64,000 nucleotides of DNA. Origin: Pseudomonas oryzihabitans (GTDB lineage Bacteria; Pseudomonadota; Gammaproteobacteria; Pseudomonadales; Pseudomonadaceae). The stretch's first letter is position 1; every line of letters starts with the position of its first letter. The translations under genes and the position numbers were made by a program. Of the stretch, positions 63,462 through 64,000 are shown one piece after another. The DNA lies in assembly GCF_014522265.1 (NCBI RefSeq), contig NZ_CP017024.1, forward strand, positions 248,001-312,000, written 5' to 3'. The notes beneath the pieces are model-generated. The model was given only the letters and a program-made list of their open reading frames with translations, had not been told where the DNA came from and did no database searches.

Positions 63462-64000
63462 CTAGCGCATCTCACGCTCGGTGACCGAAAGACTGGATCG
63501 GAAACTGTCGCGCGCGAACATGCGATCCATGTAGTCCTGCAGCGGCTTGGCGGCCCGGGGCAATTCGATGCCCAGGCGCGGCAGTCGCCACAGGAGGGGG
63601 AGCAGGCAACAGTCCACCAGGGAAAAGTCGTCGCTCAGGAAAAAGGGTTTTTCCGCGAAGATCGGCGCCACGCCGGTCAGGCTCTCGCGCAATTCCTTGC
63701 GCGCGGCTGCGAGGTCGGCGCCCGGCGCCGCCTGCAGGATGGCGTCCACCAGGGTGCACCAGTCGCGCCCGATGCGGTGCATCAGCAGCCGCGACTGACC
63801 GCGGGTGACCGGATAGGCCGGCAACAGCGGCGGGTGCGGATAGCGCTCCTCGAGATACTCCATGAGCACCTCGGTACCATAGAGCACCAGGTCGCGATCC
63901 ATCAGCGTCGGCACGGTGCCATAGGGATTGTGCTCGGCCAGCTGCCGCGGGCATTCGCCACGACGTACGGCGATCAGCTCGCACTCGACGTTCTTTTCCG
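63462..64000 (-). CDS. sspA: Stringent starvation protein A SspA (5' end outside the window)
   Basis: The C-terminal 178 or so residues of SspA, an RNA polymerase-associated GST-fold protein that in E. coli helps stationary-phase and acid survival. The visible N-terminal part reads [20 protein letters not shown] then [47 protein letters not shown] and the ending TEREMR match the family. The frame is open through the right edge of the window, so the true start lies beyond 64000. Confidence 0.95.
   Translation of the reverse strand, partial: EKNVECELIAVRRGECPRQLAEHNPYGTVPTLMDRDLVLYGTEVLMEYLEERYPHPPLLPAYPVTRGQSRLLMHRIGRDWCTLVDAILQAAPGADLAAARKELRESLTGVAPIFAEKPFFLSDDFSLVDCCLLPLLWRLPRLGIELPRAAKPLQDYMDRMFARDSFRSSLSVTEREMR

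Overview
The window reads as a chromosomal segment of a high-GC gammaproteobacterium of the genus Pseudomonas. The isc operon, the der-bamB-yfgM-hisS-ispG-rodZ-pilF-rlmN-ndk block, fpr next to its LysR regulator, a single-cysteine DksA2 and SspA/SspB are all typical of that genus. From memory the gene order from xseA to suhB resembles P. aeruginosa, while the accessory genes and the dense hairpin repeats suggest a different species group, possibly near P. oryzihabitans. That placement is inference.

Left third (1-24340): a zinc alcohol dehydrogenase, a MITE-like palindrome, a zinc metallopeptidase, a secreted hydrolase, a hybrid histidine kinase, two HAD hydrolases, an acetyltransferase, TrmO, PpnN, an MHYT-GGDEF-EAL protein, a RibD-like reductase, fpr/finR, PdxY, a Zur-box-controlled dksA2, and a complete L-threonate/D-erythronate catabolic operon (FadR-type regulator, LtnD, OtnK, OtnC, GntP-type permease, OtnI).

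Middle (24340-46300): a 1.2-kb IS110-family element has inserted precisely into a REP-like hairpin. Its upstream noncoding region folds into two guide loops whose sequences match the actual target and donor junctions, which makes it a readable bridge RNA. After it come xseA, a purine nucleoside permease-like protein, envelope proteins (M23 peptidase, lipoproteins, MscS), a GST, and leuA with a leader peptide and a one-base frameshift. Next are a MASE1-PAS-GGDEF-EAL protein, an aldo/keto reductase, a 0.9-kb tandem repeat array, a divergent Lrp-type regulator/NifS-like pair, and an aminotransferase plus omega-amidase pair.

Right third (46300-64000): a long leftward housekeeping series (iscR-iscS-iscU-iscA-hscB-hscA-fdx-iscX-ndk-rlmN-pilF-rodZ-ispG-hisS-yfgM-bamB-der). 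The iscR promoter carries a clear type-1 IscR site. rlmN has a one-base frameshift near its 5' end. Then come trmJ (next to iscR, with no cysE between them), divergent suhB, and sspB-sspA running off the right edge.

The intergenic space is rich in three recurring hairpin modules: GTGGAAAAC/GTTTTCCAC; CCCTCTCCC/GGGAGAGGG followed by GGTGAGGG; and TGTTGGG/CCCAACCTAC. They form clusters at 17222-17790, 24338-24471, 34082-34330, 41285-42170 and 45955-46245, mostly between converging or ending transcription units. No rRNA, tRNA, CRISPR array or prophage was recognised.
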